Shown here one piece after another: positions 28,808-37,241 of a DNA stretch of 64,000 nucleotides. A model generated the notes under the pieces. It made no database searches. It saw only the letters and a program-made list of their open reading frames with translations, and had not been told where the DNA came from. The DNA comes from Skermania sp. ID1734 (GTDB lineage: Bacteria; Actinomycetota; Actinomycetes; Mycobacteriales; Mycobacteriaceae): the NCBI RefSeq assembly GCF_007489285.1, contig NZ_VLIY01000007.1, positions 62,001-126,000 on the forward strand, in the 5' to 3' direction. Numbering within the stretch: the stretch's first letter is position 1; every line of letters begins with the position of its first letter. The position numbers and the translations under genes are program-made.

Positions 28808-28851
28808 AACTTGACCTTAGGCTCAGCAGCGCGAATAGATAGGGTGTGCTC

Positions 28852-29793
28852 ATGACAGAAGTCGGCGTCGGTAAACCAACGTGCTTCCGCACGGCTGTGG
28901 TTCCTGCGGCGGGTTTGGGGACCCGATTTCTTCCCGCGACCAAGACGGTTCCCAAGGAACTGCTGCCGGTAGTAGACACGCCGGGCATTGAATTGGTGGC
29001 TGGCGAGGCAGCGGATTCCGGTGCCACCCGGTTGGTCATCGTCACCTCGCCGGGCAAGGACGGCGTCGTCGCGCACTTCGTCGAAGACCTGGTTCTGGAA
29101 AGCAAGCTCGAGGAGCGCGGCAAGTACAAGCTGCTGGAGAAGGTTCGCAAGGCGCCCGGGCTGCTCGAGGTCGAATCGGTGGTCCAGGACGAGCCGCTGG
29201 GTCTGGGGCACGCGGTGCTGCAGGTCGAGCAGGTTCTCGACGACGACGAGACTGCGCTGGCCGTGCTGCTTCCCGACGACCTCGTGTTGCCGCGTGGCGT
29301 GCTCGACGTGATGGCGCGGGTGCGCCACAAGCGCGGCGGCAGCGTGCTGTGCGCCATCGATGTGCCGAAGGACCAGGTCAGCGCGTACGGCGTGTTCGAT
29401 GTGGAACCGGTGCCGGACGCCGCGAACCCGGATGTGCTCAAGGTGAAGGCCATGGTGGAGAAGCCGTCGATCGCGGATGCGCCGTCCACCTTCGCCGCGG
29501 CCGGACGCTACCTGCTCGACCGGGCGATTTTCGATGCGCTGCGCCGGATCACGCCGGGCGCGGGCGGTGAACTGCAACTGACCGACGCGATTGCGTTGCT
29601 GATTTCCGAGGGCCATCCGGTGCACGTGGTGGTGCACCGCGGATCGAGACACGACCTCGGAAATCCCGGGGGCTACCTGCGTGCTGCTGTTGACTTTGCA
29701 TTGGATAGCGAGGAGTACGGCCCTTCGCTGCGCGAATGGCTTACCCGTCGGCTGAGTTCGGATTGGGCACCGGGGCTCACGCGTGACGAGTAG
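28852..29793 (+). CDS. galU: UTP-glucose-1-phosphate uridylyltransferase
   Basis: 313 residues; makes UDP-glucose for glycolipid, polysaccharide and trehalose synthesis. The nucleotide-binding loop AAGLGTRFLPATKTVPKELLPVVDTPGIE near residue 20 and the region EKPSIADAPS are characteristic. The ATG at 28852 is preferred over the GTG two codons upstream. It begins the forward run galU-glp-rimJ-sepX, which matches the Rv0993-Rv0996 order. Confidence 0.96.
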   Translation: MTEVGVGKPTCFRTAVVPAAGLGTRFLPATKTVPKELLPVVDTPGIELVAGEAADSGATRLVIVTSPGKDGVVAHFVEDLVLESKLEERGKYKLLEKVRKAPGLLEVESVVQDEPLGLGHAVLQVEQVLDDDETALAVLLPDDLVLPRGVLDVMARVRHKRGGSVLCAIDVPKDQVSAYGVFDVEPVPDAANPDVLKVKAMVEKPSIADAPSTFAAAGRYLLDRAIFDALRRITPGAGGELQLTDAIALLISEGHPVHVVVHRGSRHDLGNPGGYLRAAVDFALDSEEYGPSLREWLTRRLSSDWAPGLTRDE

Positions 29794-29825
29794 ACCGGTA
29801 GCGGTCTCGACGCAGGAAGGCGGAT

Positions 29826-31076
29826 ATGCGCTCGGTTGAGGACCAGCTCGCCAAGGTTACGGCGGCGGCGGTGGCGCCGCGGCCGGTGCGAGTTGCGATC
29901 TCGGAAGCGCAGGGGCTGTTGTGTGCCGAGGACGTCGTCACCGAGCGCCCGCTTCCGGGCTTCGATCAGGCGGCGATCGACGGTTATGCCGTCCGGAGTG
30001 TCGATGTCGCCTCCGCCGGGTCCGCGCACGAAGGCGAACCAGCGGAGCTGATGCTGCCGGTGGTTGGCGAAGTAAGCGCCGGTTCGCGGCAGCCGACGCG
30101 CCTGCAGCCGCGCCAGAGCGTTCGCGTGGACACCGGTGCGCCCATGCCGACCTTGGCCGACGCCGTCCTCCCGCTCGACCACACCGACCGCGGGCGCGCC
30201 CGCATCAAGGTCTACAAGCCGGTCCGCTCCGGTGACTACGTTCGCCGCGTCGGCGATGACGTGCAGCCCGGCGACGTGGCCGTGCGCTCGGGCACCATCA
30301 TCGGATCCGCGCAAGTGGGTCTTCTGGCCGCGGTCGGTAGGTCGAAGGTGCTCGTGCATCCGCGACCGCGGTTGTCCGTCATTTCGGTGGGCGCGGAGCT
30401 TGTGGATGTGGACCGCACTCCCGGCCCCGGACAGGTCTACGACGTCAATTCGTATGCGCTCGCCGCCGCGGCGCGTGATGCCGGCGCCGACGTGAACCGA
30501 GTCGGCATCGTCACCTCGGACATCGCACGGCTGCGCGAGGTGGTCGAGGGCCAACTGATCCGGTCGGAGATTGTGGTGATCGCGGGCGCGGTCGGCGGGG
30601 GCGTGTCCGAACAGGTGCGGGAGGCATTGACGGAACTCGGCGACCTTGCGGTCGATCGGGTTGCCATGCATCCCGGATCGGTTCAGGGTTTCGGTCGCCT
30701 CGGCCGCGATGAGGTGCCGACGTTCTTGTTGCCGTCCAACCCGGTGAGCGCGTTGGTGGTCTTCGAAGTGATGGTCCGGCCACTGATTCGGATCACGCTG
30801 GGCAGGCGGCAGCCGATGCGTCGAATTGTCAAGGCCCGCACCGTTTCTCCGATAACCTCCATAAAGCACCGCAAGGGCTACCTACGTGCGCAGCTGATGC
30901 GCGACGAAAACACCGATGAATATCTGGTTCAGGTGCTCGGCGGTCCGGCCGGGGCGTCGTCGCATCTGCTGGCCACCCTCGCCGAGGCGAACTGTCTGGT
31001 CGTCGTCGACCCGGACGTCACCGACGTGCGAACCGGGGACGAAGTCGACGTCGCCTTTCTCGCGCAGCGCAACTGA
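29826..31076 (+). CDS. glp: Gephyrin-like molybdotransferase Glp (MoeA family)
   Basis: 416 residues of MoeA/gephyrin E-domain architecture. The FDQAAIDGYAVRS motif is at about 45-57, DTGAPMPTLADAVLP near 100 and the LPSNPVSALVVFEV loop near 302. The usual MoeA PGKP motif is altered here (MHPGSVQGFG) and the usual glycine of PGNPVS is Ser, consistent with a role other than molybdenum insertion. In corynebacteria, Glp binds FtsZ and a membrane receptor (GlpR/SepX); that receptor's gene is two genes downstream here. It could retain molybdotransferase activity. Starts 32 bases after galU. Confidence 0.9.
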   Translation: MRSVEDQLAKVTAAAVAPRPVRVAISEAQGLLCAEDVVTERPLPGFDQAAIDGYAVRSVDVASAGSAHEGEPAELMLPVVGEVSAGSRQPTRLQPRQSVRVDTGAPMPTLADAVLPLDHTDRGRARIKVYKPVRSGDYVRRVGDDVQPGDVAVRSGTIIGSAQVGLLAAVGRSKVLVHPRPRLSVISVGAELVDVDRTPGPGQVYDVNSYALAAAARDAGADVNRVGIVTSDIARLREVVEGQLIRSEIVVIAGAVGGGVSEQVREALTELGDLAVDRVAMHPGSVQGFGRLGRDEVPTFLLPSNPVSALVVFEVMVRPLIRITLGRRQPMRRIVKARTVSPITSIKHRKGYLRAQLMRDENTDEYLVQVLGGPAGASSHLLATLAEANCLVVVDPDVTDVRTGDEVDVAFLAQRN

Positions 31077-31094
31077 GGGCGATAGGGCGCTGGC

Positions 31095-31751
31095 GTGGGC
31101 ACAAACGCACTCACCTGGTCGAGCCATCCCGGCTGGCCTGCGCAGCTGGGGCCGCTGCGCGTCGCGGCCGGAACGGTGACGCTTCGACCGATCCGACTGC
31201 GAGATGCCCGGGCGTGGAGTCAGATTCGCATTCGCGACCGCGATCATCTGCGACCGTGGGAACCGACCGGCACCGGGTTGTGGGAAGCGCGCCATCACGT
31301 CTCGAATTGGCCGGGTCTGTGGTCCAGCCTGAAATCCGAGGCGCGCAAGGGCCACATGATCCCGCTGGTCATCGAGTTGGACGGCGACTTCTGCGGCCAG
31401 CTCACCGTCGGCAACATCGTCCGGGGTGCGCTGCGGTCGGCTTGGATCGGGTACTGGGTGGCCAAGGACGTAGCCAACCAGGGCGTCGCAACGGCCGCGC
31501 TCGCGCTCGGCCTCGATCACTGCTTCGGACCGGTCGGGTTGCACCGCGTGGAGGCGACCGTGAGGCCGGAAAACCTTGCCAGCCAAGCGGTTTTGCGCAA
31601 CGTGGGCTTCCGTGAAGAGGGTGTGCTGCGGCGCTATCTCGACGTGGACGGCGCTTGGCGGGATCACCTGTTGGTGGCGATGACGGTGGAGGATGTGGCC
31701 GGCACGGTCGCGGAGCGATTGATACGCAGCGGAAAGGCGGCGTGGGCGTAA
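31095..31751 (+). CDS. rimJ: GNAT acetyltransferase, RimJ-like
   Basis: 218-residue GCN5-related N-acetyltransferase resembling ribosomal-protein-alanine acetyltransferases. Seen are VTLRPIRLRDARAW at the domain start, the acetyl-CoA-binding region around YWVAKDVANQGVATAALAL and HRVEATVRPENLASQAVLRNVGFREEG. It corresponds to Rv0995. It sits between glp and sepX/glpR, 18 bases after glp, so it may be co-transcribed with the division module. The actual acceptor is not deducible. Confidence 0.9.
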   Translation: MGTNALTWSSHPGWPAQLGPLRVAAGTVTLRPIRLRDARAWSQIRIRDRDHLRPWEPTGTGLWEARHHVSNWPGLWSSLKSEARKGHMIPLVIELDGDFCGQLTVGNIVRGALRSAWIGYWVAKDVANQGVATAALALGLDHCFGPVGLHRVEATVRPENLASQAVLRNVGFREEGVLRRYLDVDGAWRDHLLVAMTVEDVAGTVAERLIRSGKAAWA

Positions 31752-31882
31752 GCGTCACGTGTGACTGCTGTGACTGATGTGTCTTTCGCTACGGCGCGTC
31801 TAACCGGTTCGGAGTTGTCTGCGGATTAGCCTTTTCTTCGTCAGAACTTTTCGGTCGGGGATGGACGGAGGTGCGCGCCGCG

Positions 31883-32776
31883 ATGCCGAATTCGCTCTTG
31901 TGGATCGGTCTGGTGGTGCTGTGGATCTTCGTGCTGTTCCCCATGTTTGCCGACCGCCATCCGCGCATTCGTCGTACCACCGACGCCGCGCTGGCTACGC
32001 GCGTACTCCATCGTGGCGGGTCCAAACGTAAGGCGGCGCGCGGCCCCGCGGCGGGTCATGACAGCGATCCCAACTGGCGCCCACGGTCGAAGCCGGAGCG
32101 TCCTCGATGGCTGCTCAAGCGGGCAGCCCAACAAGAAGATGCGGGCAATCTGGTCGGTGGGGAGGACCCAGTGGATACCGAGACCGACAGCGTCGAAACA
32201 ACGGTAGCGAGCGAAGATTCAGCTACCGACGGGCGCGCGGACGCTCGACCCGAAGAATCCGGCCCGCCGGCAACTCCGCAAGCTGCGCCGGACGACGACC
32301 GCGACGAGTTGCCCGCCGACTTCGCGCCGGTCCGACGCGGGCGTGGCGGATTCGACCCGCAGGCCGACGCGATCGCCCGCGCGGCGCGCTATTCCTTCCG
32401 GCAACGCGCCGTTCTCGGACTGCTGCTCGGCGTGATTCTGTCCGGCGCGCTGGGCATGGTGATCAACTCGAAGTTCTGGTGGGTGTGCGCCGGGATCGGG
32501 TTCGTGTTGGTGACCTACCTCTGCTATCTGCGCCGGCAGGTGCGGATGGAGGAGGAGATCCGTCGGCGCCGCATGGCGCGTCTGGCCCGCTCACGGCGGG
32601 CGGCAGCGCAGGAGTACGACCAGTTCGAGGAAGAGTCGGCGCCGCGTCGCTCCCGTGGCGTTGTCGCGCTCGACATCGACGACGAAGACCCGGCGTTCGA
32701 TCACCTCGACTACTACGGCGGAATGCATGCCAGGCGGGTTTCCCCGCAGGCCATGCGGCGCGCCGCGGGGGAGTAA
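31883..32776 (+). CDS. sepX: Divisome membrane protein SepX/GlpR
   Basis: About 297 residues. An N-terminal membrane helix (PNSLLWIGLVVLWIFVLFPM) is followed by the conserved RHPRIRRTTDAALATRVLHR. A long acidic, disordered cytoplasmic segment comes next, then two closely spaced membrane helices (about 177-215) and an Arg-rich tail. This is the layout of the SepX/GlpR family, the receptor of gephyrin-like Glp in corynebacteria and a divisome component in Streptomyces. The ATG at 31883 is preferred over the in-frame GTG at 31871, which abuts the GGAGG. Proximity to glp supports a functional pair. Confidence 0.88.
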   Translation: MPNSLLWIGLVVLWIFVLFPMFADRHPRIRRTTDAALATRVLHRGGSKRKAARGPAAGHDSDPNWRPRSKPERPRWLLKRAAQQEDAGNLVGGEDPVDTETDSVETTVASEDSATDGRADARPEESGPPATPQAAPDDDRDELPADFAPVRRGRGGFDPQADAIARAARYSFRQRAVLGLLLGVILSGALGMVINSKFWWVCAGIGFVLVTYLCYLRRQVRMEEEIRRRRMARLARSRRAAAQEYDQFEEESAPRRSRGVVALDIDDEDPAFDHLDYYGGMHARRVSPQAMRRAAGE

Positions 32777-32852
32777 TCGCCTCCGGCACCCTCAATTCGG
32801 AACGATCCGGGGTTGCCTGTTAGAGTTGCGCAGCACGGTCGCAAGGCCGTGA

Positions 32853-32928
32853 GGGGCTGTAGCGCAGTTGGTAGCGCGCTTCGTTCGCATCGAAGAGGTC
32901 AGGGGTTCGATTCCCCTCAGCTCCACCA
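32853..32928 (+). tRNA. tRNA-Ala (anticodon CGC)
   Basis: 76 bases including an encoded CCA. The 7-bp acceptor stem (GGGGCTG with CAGCTCC) contains the G3-U70 pair that specifies alanine. The anticodon stem CTTCG/CGAAG encloses loop TTCGCAT with CGC at positions 34-36. The T arm is AGGGG-TTCGATT-CCCCT. A tRNA-Ala occurs at the same syntenic position in mycobacteria. An integrase remnant lies just beyond its 3' end, marking this tRNA as a past attachment site. Confidence 0.97.
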
Positions 32929-32942
32929 AGAAATAGCAGGTC

Positions 32943-32981
32943 AAAGGGGCATTTCCGGGTTACCGGAGATGCCCCTTTTTT
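32943..32981 (+). terminator. Strong intrinsic terminator after tRNA-Ala
   Basis: A 16-bp stem (32943-32958 with 32963-32978, one G-T wobble), GTTA loop, and a run of six Ts. It begins 15 bases after the tRNA CCA and also overlaps the tail of the integrase remnant on the opposite strand. Confidence 0.9.
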
Positions 32982-33139
32982 AGGTCGTGGTCCGCAGTAG
33001 ATCCACGTGAGGCCATCGCGGCGGTGTGGAGTGCGTCGGCGTCGTCGTCCAGATCCTCGGGGAATAGGTCGGCGTAGGTGTTCCCCCAGTGTGTCCTCGC
33101 AATCCTTTCGTATGGAGCGCACGACGACGACGGCAAATT
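32960..33139 (-). pseudogene. C-terminal remnant of a tyrosine (phage) integrase
   Basis: The minus strand reads, up to a TAA at 32962-32960, a peptide containing HWGNTYADLFPEDLDDDADA followed by LHTAAMASRGSTADHDL. HxYxDLFP(D/E)-x-LD near the C-terminus is what tyrosine integrases of actinobacterial phages and integrative elements end with, after the catalytic Tyr region. The frame is closed by a stop just above 33139 and the catalytic Arg/His boxes are missing, so only about 50 residues survive. It points toward the adjacent tRNA-Ala, the usual layout for an integrase next to its attachment site. Confidence 0.7.
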
Positions 33140-33455
33140 TCATATCGAGTGAACATTGATGTTGTGGGGGTGTCGAGCGGCTCCTAGTGTTTATCTCGCA
33201 CGCCGAGTGGCGTCGCCCGCAAGTCCTGAGACCTATTGCTATGCAATGGTTTTGACGGTCGGGTTCTTTCGTGGCTCTCGTCGGGAGAAGGGCGGAGATC
33301 GGAAGTGTCGAATACAGCCGCACTTCACTCCGCCTGCCGGTGTCCCGTATCCACTGTGGGCGCGCACCGCGACGGGTGCGCTGCGCACGATGAAAAGAGT
33401 CGGTCTGAAATAACCTGCGGCACTGACGTGGCGATGCGAATGGATGTGATTACCG
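33140..33455. other. Intergenic stretch before the catabolic cluster
   Basis: 316 bases without a credible gene. Composition is mixed and codon bias absent. It should contain the promoter of the WS/DGAT gene, but no clear -35/-10 pair, operator or repeat was recognised. It may be part of the decayed integrative element whose integrase tail lies to the left. Confidence 0.5.
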
Positions 33456-34808
33456 GTGCCGGATAAGAAGATGATGCCGATCGAGGACGCGTTCTGGACG
33501 TGGGTGGATTCGCCGGACACGCCGATGCAGGTGGGTTCGTTGATGATTTTCCGGCCGCAGGAACCGGGTGTCGAGTTCGCGCGCCGGCTGGTCGAGGCGT
33601 GGCGCGGGTATCCGGCGACCAGTCGGCCGTTCAACTTCTTGATTCACATGCGTCCACTGCCGATTCCGGGCACGCGGGAGGTGATCAGCGACGTCGATAT
33701 CGACTACCACTTGCGTCATTCGGCCCTGCACAGTCCCGGCGGGCAGCGTGAACTGGGTGTTCTGATCTCCCGCTTGCATTCCGCGCCCCTGGATCATCGT
33801 CGCCCGTTGTGGGAGATGCATGTGATCGAAGGCTTGGAAGACAATCGTGTCGCGGTGTATCTGAAGGCCCATCACGCGTTGTTCGACGGGGTGGCGGGGA
33901 TCCGGTTGCTCGGTGAGACGTTCACGGCGACGCCGACCGACCGGCTGCCGCCGCCGCCGTGGGCGCGAACGATTCCCACTCGACCCTCACAACAGTCCTC
34001 CGGCGCCGGCATCGTGCAGAAGGTGATCCGGGCTGCGCAGCTGCCGAGAGCGCTGGGCGAATTCGCTGTCGGCGCCGTCCGTCACGGTGATGCGATGGTC
34101 GGCCCGTTCCAGGCGCCGCAGTCGGCCTTGAACGTGCCGATCGGGCCGCAGCGGCGTGTGTCGACGGCCGTGGTCGACCTCGAGCGGGTGCGCGCGCTCG
34201 CCGCCCGCACTGCGACCACCGTGAATGACATCGTCCTGGCGATGTGCGCGGGCGCGTTACGCCGGTATCTGAGCGAGTTGGGGCAGTTGCCGACCGCCTC
34301 GTTGACAGCGATGTGCCCGGTGTCGGTGCGCACGACCAAGGGCGGTGAGGACGGCAATGCGGTCAGCATGATCCTGGCCGACTTGGCCACCAACGTGGCT
34401 GGGCCGATGGAACGGTTGCGGGCGATCAGCGCGTCCACGACAGCGGGCAAGAATCATTTGAAAACTCTGGATGCGAGCGTGCTCGGCGACTACGGAATGC
34501 TCGCCGGCACGCCGTGGCTGGCCAAACAGGTCATTCCCGGGGCGGGCGCGATCCGTCCGATGTTCAATTTAGTCATCTCGAACGTTCCCGGTCCGCGGAC
34601 ACCACTGTTCGCGGGGGACGCCCGGATGGAGGAGTTCTATCCGATGTCGCTGTTGTCGAAGAACGAGGCCCTCAACATCACGATTCTGTCCCACGACGGC
34701 AAGCTCAATTTCGGGATCACCGCCTGTCGGGAGGCACTGCCGCATGTGCAGGACGTCGCGGTCTATTGCGGTGGGGCCCTCGACGAACTCGAAGCCGCGG
34801 TCACCTAG
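33456..34808 (+). CDS. WS/DGAT wax ester synthase / diacylglycerol acyltransferase
   Basis: About 450 residues of the bacterial WS/DGAT family, which esterifies fatty alcohols or diacylglycerol with acyl-CoA to make storage lipid. The catalytic HHALFDG (H139, H140, D144, G145) fits HHxxxDG. The flanking PLWEMHVIEGL, NDIVLAMCAGALRRYL and ISNVPGP motifs are also present. GTG at 33456 or ATG at 33471/33474 could be the start. It opens a forward cluster with acyl-CoA dehydrogenases and oxygenases, so its substrate may be a product of that pathway. Confidence 0.92.
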   Translation: MPDKKMMPIEDAFWTWVDSPDTPMQVGSLMIFRPQEPGVEFARRLVEAWRGYPATSRPFNFLIHMRPLPIPGTREVISDVDIDYHLRHSALHSPGGQRELGVLISRLHSAPLDHRRPLWEMHVIEGLEDNRVAVYLKAHHALFDGVAGIRLLGETFTATPTDRLPPPPWARTIPTRPSQQSSGAGIVQKVIRAAQLPRALGEFAVGAVRHGDAMVGPFQAPQSALNVPIGPQRRVSTAVVDLERVRALAARTATTVNDIVLAMCAGALRRYLSELGQLPTASLTAMCPVSVRTTKGGEDGNAVSMILADLATNVAGPMERLRAISASTTAGKNHLKTLDASVLGDYGMLAGTPWLAKQVIPGAGAIRPMFNLVISNVPGPRTPLFAGDARMEEFYPMSLLSKNEALNITILSHDGKLNFGITACREALPHVQDVAVYCGGALDELEAAVT

Positions 34809-34818
34809 GAGTACGAGG

Positions 34819-35886
34819 ATGAGCGAGCATGAAACAATCGTCGACAGCGCGACGCGACGAGCGGCCGTCGACAGTTTCGGTGCCGAGGTGGTGTCGCCGC
34901 TGGTGGAGCGCCATGAACACGTCATGAGTCCCGATGTGCTGTGCGACGTCATCGAGCAGGCTCATGCCGCGGGCCTACTCGGTGCGCAAAGTCTGTGGGA
35001 ATCAACGGACTTCGGGGTGAGCGCGCTGCGAGCGCTGGCCGCGGTCAACGGTGGTGTCGCGTTCGCGTTGCACCGGTTGGCGCTGGCGCAGTGGCTGGTG
35101 GCGCGCCTCGGGCTCGACCACACTGGTGCGCCGCCGGCACTGTCGTTGCAGGGCCACTACGGTTTCGGTCGGCAGGCGTTGGCGAAACTGCTCGCCGGGC
35201 GGGGTCTGGCCGAGGCAGACACCGCGCTGCTGCGCGACTACTTCGATCCCGCGCGTGATCGCGTCGTCGTCGGCGCGCCGTGGGCGTCGGTGCTGGTGGC
35301 CGTCTTCGACGGGCGCGAGGTCGGCTGGCTGCTGGCCGATCGCGCCGACTGTGCCGTCGAGCCACGGCCACACAGCCACGGTTTCGACGAATTGCTGACC
35401 GCGACCGTGCGCACCACCGCAGCCACGACGGTGACGGACACAGCCGCACTCGCCGAGGCGCTCTACCTCGACCACCTCGGTATGACAGCCATCGCTGCCG
35501 GACTCGTCGACCACAGTCTCGTGCTGGCCCGAGCCTATGCCGGTGGCAGACGCCAGGGCGGCGGGGTGATCGACCAGTACCCGGCGGTGGCGCAGATGCT
35601 CGGCACCATCTCTGCGACCGCCCGATCGGCCAACCACTATCTGGCATCGTTTGCGGCGAAAACACCGGGCGGCGAAGCTCTTGCGGAACTCGCCGGGGTG
35701 CGCGCCCTGTTCCACCCGGCGGTGTGTGTGGCGACGAACAACGGCATGCAGGTCCTCGGTGGCCGCGGGTATATGCAGGACTTCGGATTGGAGAAGCTGG
35801 TGCGTGACGCCAATACGCTACGGGTACTCGGAGGCACCCCGGTAGAGCTGAACTTGTTCGTCGCCGAATGGGAGCGCGGACAATGA
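34819..35886 (+). CDS. Acyl-CoA dehydrogenase-like protein lacking the catalytic Glu
   Basis: 355 residues starting at ATG 34819 after AGGAG (34807-34811). The C-terminal helical ACAD domain is clear: NNGMQVLGGRGYMQDFGLEKLVRD. Where active ACADs of this class have (Y/F)EGT, this protein reads RVLGGT, so the catalytic glutamate is missing. The N-terminal part is short and divergent. It overlaps the next ACAD gene by 4 bases. Mycobacterial sterol-degrading ACADs are alpha2beta2 heteromers in which one partner is degenerate, and the arrangement here fits that. Inference: structural subunit of a heteromeric dehydrogenase. Confidence 0.82.
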   Translation: MSEHETIVDSATRRAAVDSFGAEVVSPLVERHEHVMSPDVLCDVIEQAHAAGLLGAQSLWESTDFGVSALRALAAVNGGVAFALHRLALAQWLVARLGLDHTGAPPALSLQGHYGFGRQALAKLLAGRGLAEADTALLRDYFDPARDRVVVGAPWASVLVAVFDGREVGWLLADRADCAVEPRPHSHGFDELLTATVRTTAATTVTDTAALAEALYLDHLGMTAIAAGLVDHSLVLARAYAGGRRQGGGVIDQYPAVAQMLGTISATARSANHYLASFAAKTPGGEALAELAGVRALFHPAVCVATNNGMQVLGGRGYMQDFGLEKLVRDANTLRVLGGTPVELNLFVAEWERGQ

Positions 35887-37241
35887 GGCAGGAGGCACTC
35901 GACGGGTTCGTCGCGGTAACCGATCCGTTGTCCACCCGCACGGCCTTCCCCCGGTTGAATCCGCTGTCCCGCCGAATCGTCGGCTACACACCGAAGCAGC
36001 TGTGGGAGCGCGATACCGACCGGCTGCCGCGGCCGCTCGCCGCGTTGCGCCGTCGCGCACGCGAGTTCGCTGATCGGGTCATTGCCCCGGTCGCGCTGGA
36101 ATTGGATCTCGCGCCGCAACCACCGCTGACCGAAGTGCATCCGTTGATGCGGGAAGTGCTTTCGCGGGCCGGGCGTGAGGGCTTCATGTCCGACATGGTG
36201 CTGCCGCCTCCGTTCGGTACCGCCATTGTGATGACCGAGCATCACCCGGTGTGGGCGCTGGCGGTCAAGGTCGAGGAGTTCGCCCGTGCGTGCGGTGGAC
36301 TCATGCTCAATCTGATGGTGCCCGCGCTCGGGCAGTGCCCGATCCTGTTTTCCGGTGACCCAAATGCGATTCGCCGGTTCTTGATCCCGGCGTTCAAGGA
36401 GGTCAAAGCCGGTGAACTGCATCCGTTTTCGTTCGCTATCACCGAGCCGACCGCTGGCTCGGACGTGGAAGAGGGGCACGGCGCCGAGCGGTACTCGCCG
36501 GGGACGGTCGCCCGACGGGTGCCCGGTGGTTGGCGGTTGACCGGTCGCAAACGCTTCATCGGCGCGGCCGATCTATCCAAAACCATCTGCGTGTTCGCCG
36601 CTCTCGAGGGAGAGGGTATGCAGTCGTGGACCGTGTTCGTCGTGCAACCGCCGACTCCCGGATTCGTGCCGCTGCGCAAGGAACACAAGATGGGCATGCG
36701 TGCCTCGGGCACAGCGGAGTTCGAACTCCGCGATGTGTTCGTCCCGGAGTCCCATGTCGTGGGCGGGTTGCGCAACGGCTGGGCACTCAACCGCGCCACA
36801 CTCAACGTGTCCCGCATCCCGGTGGCCGCCATGGGGGTGGGTTTCGCGCGCGCGGCACTCGAGGCGGCGCTCGATTTCGCCTGCACGACAACACTTGCGG
36901 GTAAACCGCTGGTCGACTATCAGGAGATCCAGCTGATGTTGGCGGACATGATCGCCGAGACCGCGGCGATCCGGGGCATGGTGTGGGACCAGGCACGTAC
37001 GTTCATCCCGACCCAGGCCGCGGCGTCGATGACCAAGCTCTACTGCACCGATCACGCGCTCAACGTTTGCAACACCGCTATGGACCTGATCGGCAATCAC
37101 AGTGTGTTGCATGCCAATCGGGTCGAGAAGGCGTTCCGGGACGCGCGGCTGCCGATCATTTTCGAAGGAACCAACCAGATCAACCGGCTCGCGGTGATCG
37201 AGGATATTCAGGAAGAGGTACTGGCCAAATGTCGACCGTGA
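35883..37241 (+). CDS. Acyl-CoA dehydrogenase
   Basis: 452 residues, flavin-dependent alpha,beta-dehydrogenation of an acyl-CoA. FSFAITEPTAGSD, the FAD/substrate-binding region, lies near residue 185, and FEGTNQINRL near the C-terminus carries the catalytic Glu absent from its upstream neighbour. The ATG at 35883 overlaps the previous stop (ATGA). Its own end overlaps the acetoacetate decarboxylase-like gene by 13 bases. The three genes are evidently translated together. Confidence 0.92.
   Translation: MRQEALDGFVAVTDPLSTRTAFPRLNPLSRRIVGYTPKQLWERDTDRLPRPLAALRRRAREFADRVIAPVALELDLAPQPPLTEVHPLMREVLSRAGREGFMSDMVLPPPFGTAIVMTEHHPVWALAVKVEEFARACGGLMLNLMVPALGQCPILFSGDPNAIRRFLIPAFKEVKAGELHPFSFAITEPTAGSDVEEGHGAERYSPGTVARRVPGGWRLTGRKRFIGAADLSKTICVFAALEGEGMQSWTVFVVQPPTPGFVPLRKEHKMGMRASGTAEFELRDVFVPESHVVGGLRNGWALNRATLNVSRIPVAAMGVGFARAALEAALDFACTTTLAGKPLVDYQEIQLMLADMIAETAAIRGMVWDQARTFIPTQAAASMTKLYCTDHALNVCNTAMDLIGNHSVLHANRVEKAFRDARLPIIFEGTNQINRLAVIEDIQEEVLAKCRP

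Noticed and set aside
32820-33323. Minus-strand 167-aa frame containing GNRTPDLFDANEARYQLRYSP
   Set aside because: This is the well-known spurious translation of the antisense strand of tRNA-Ala, extended by chance; only the separate integrase tail frame in this area looks real.
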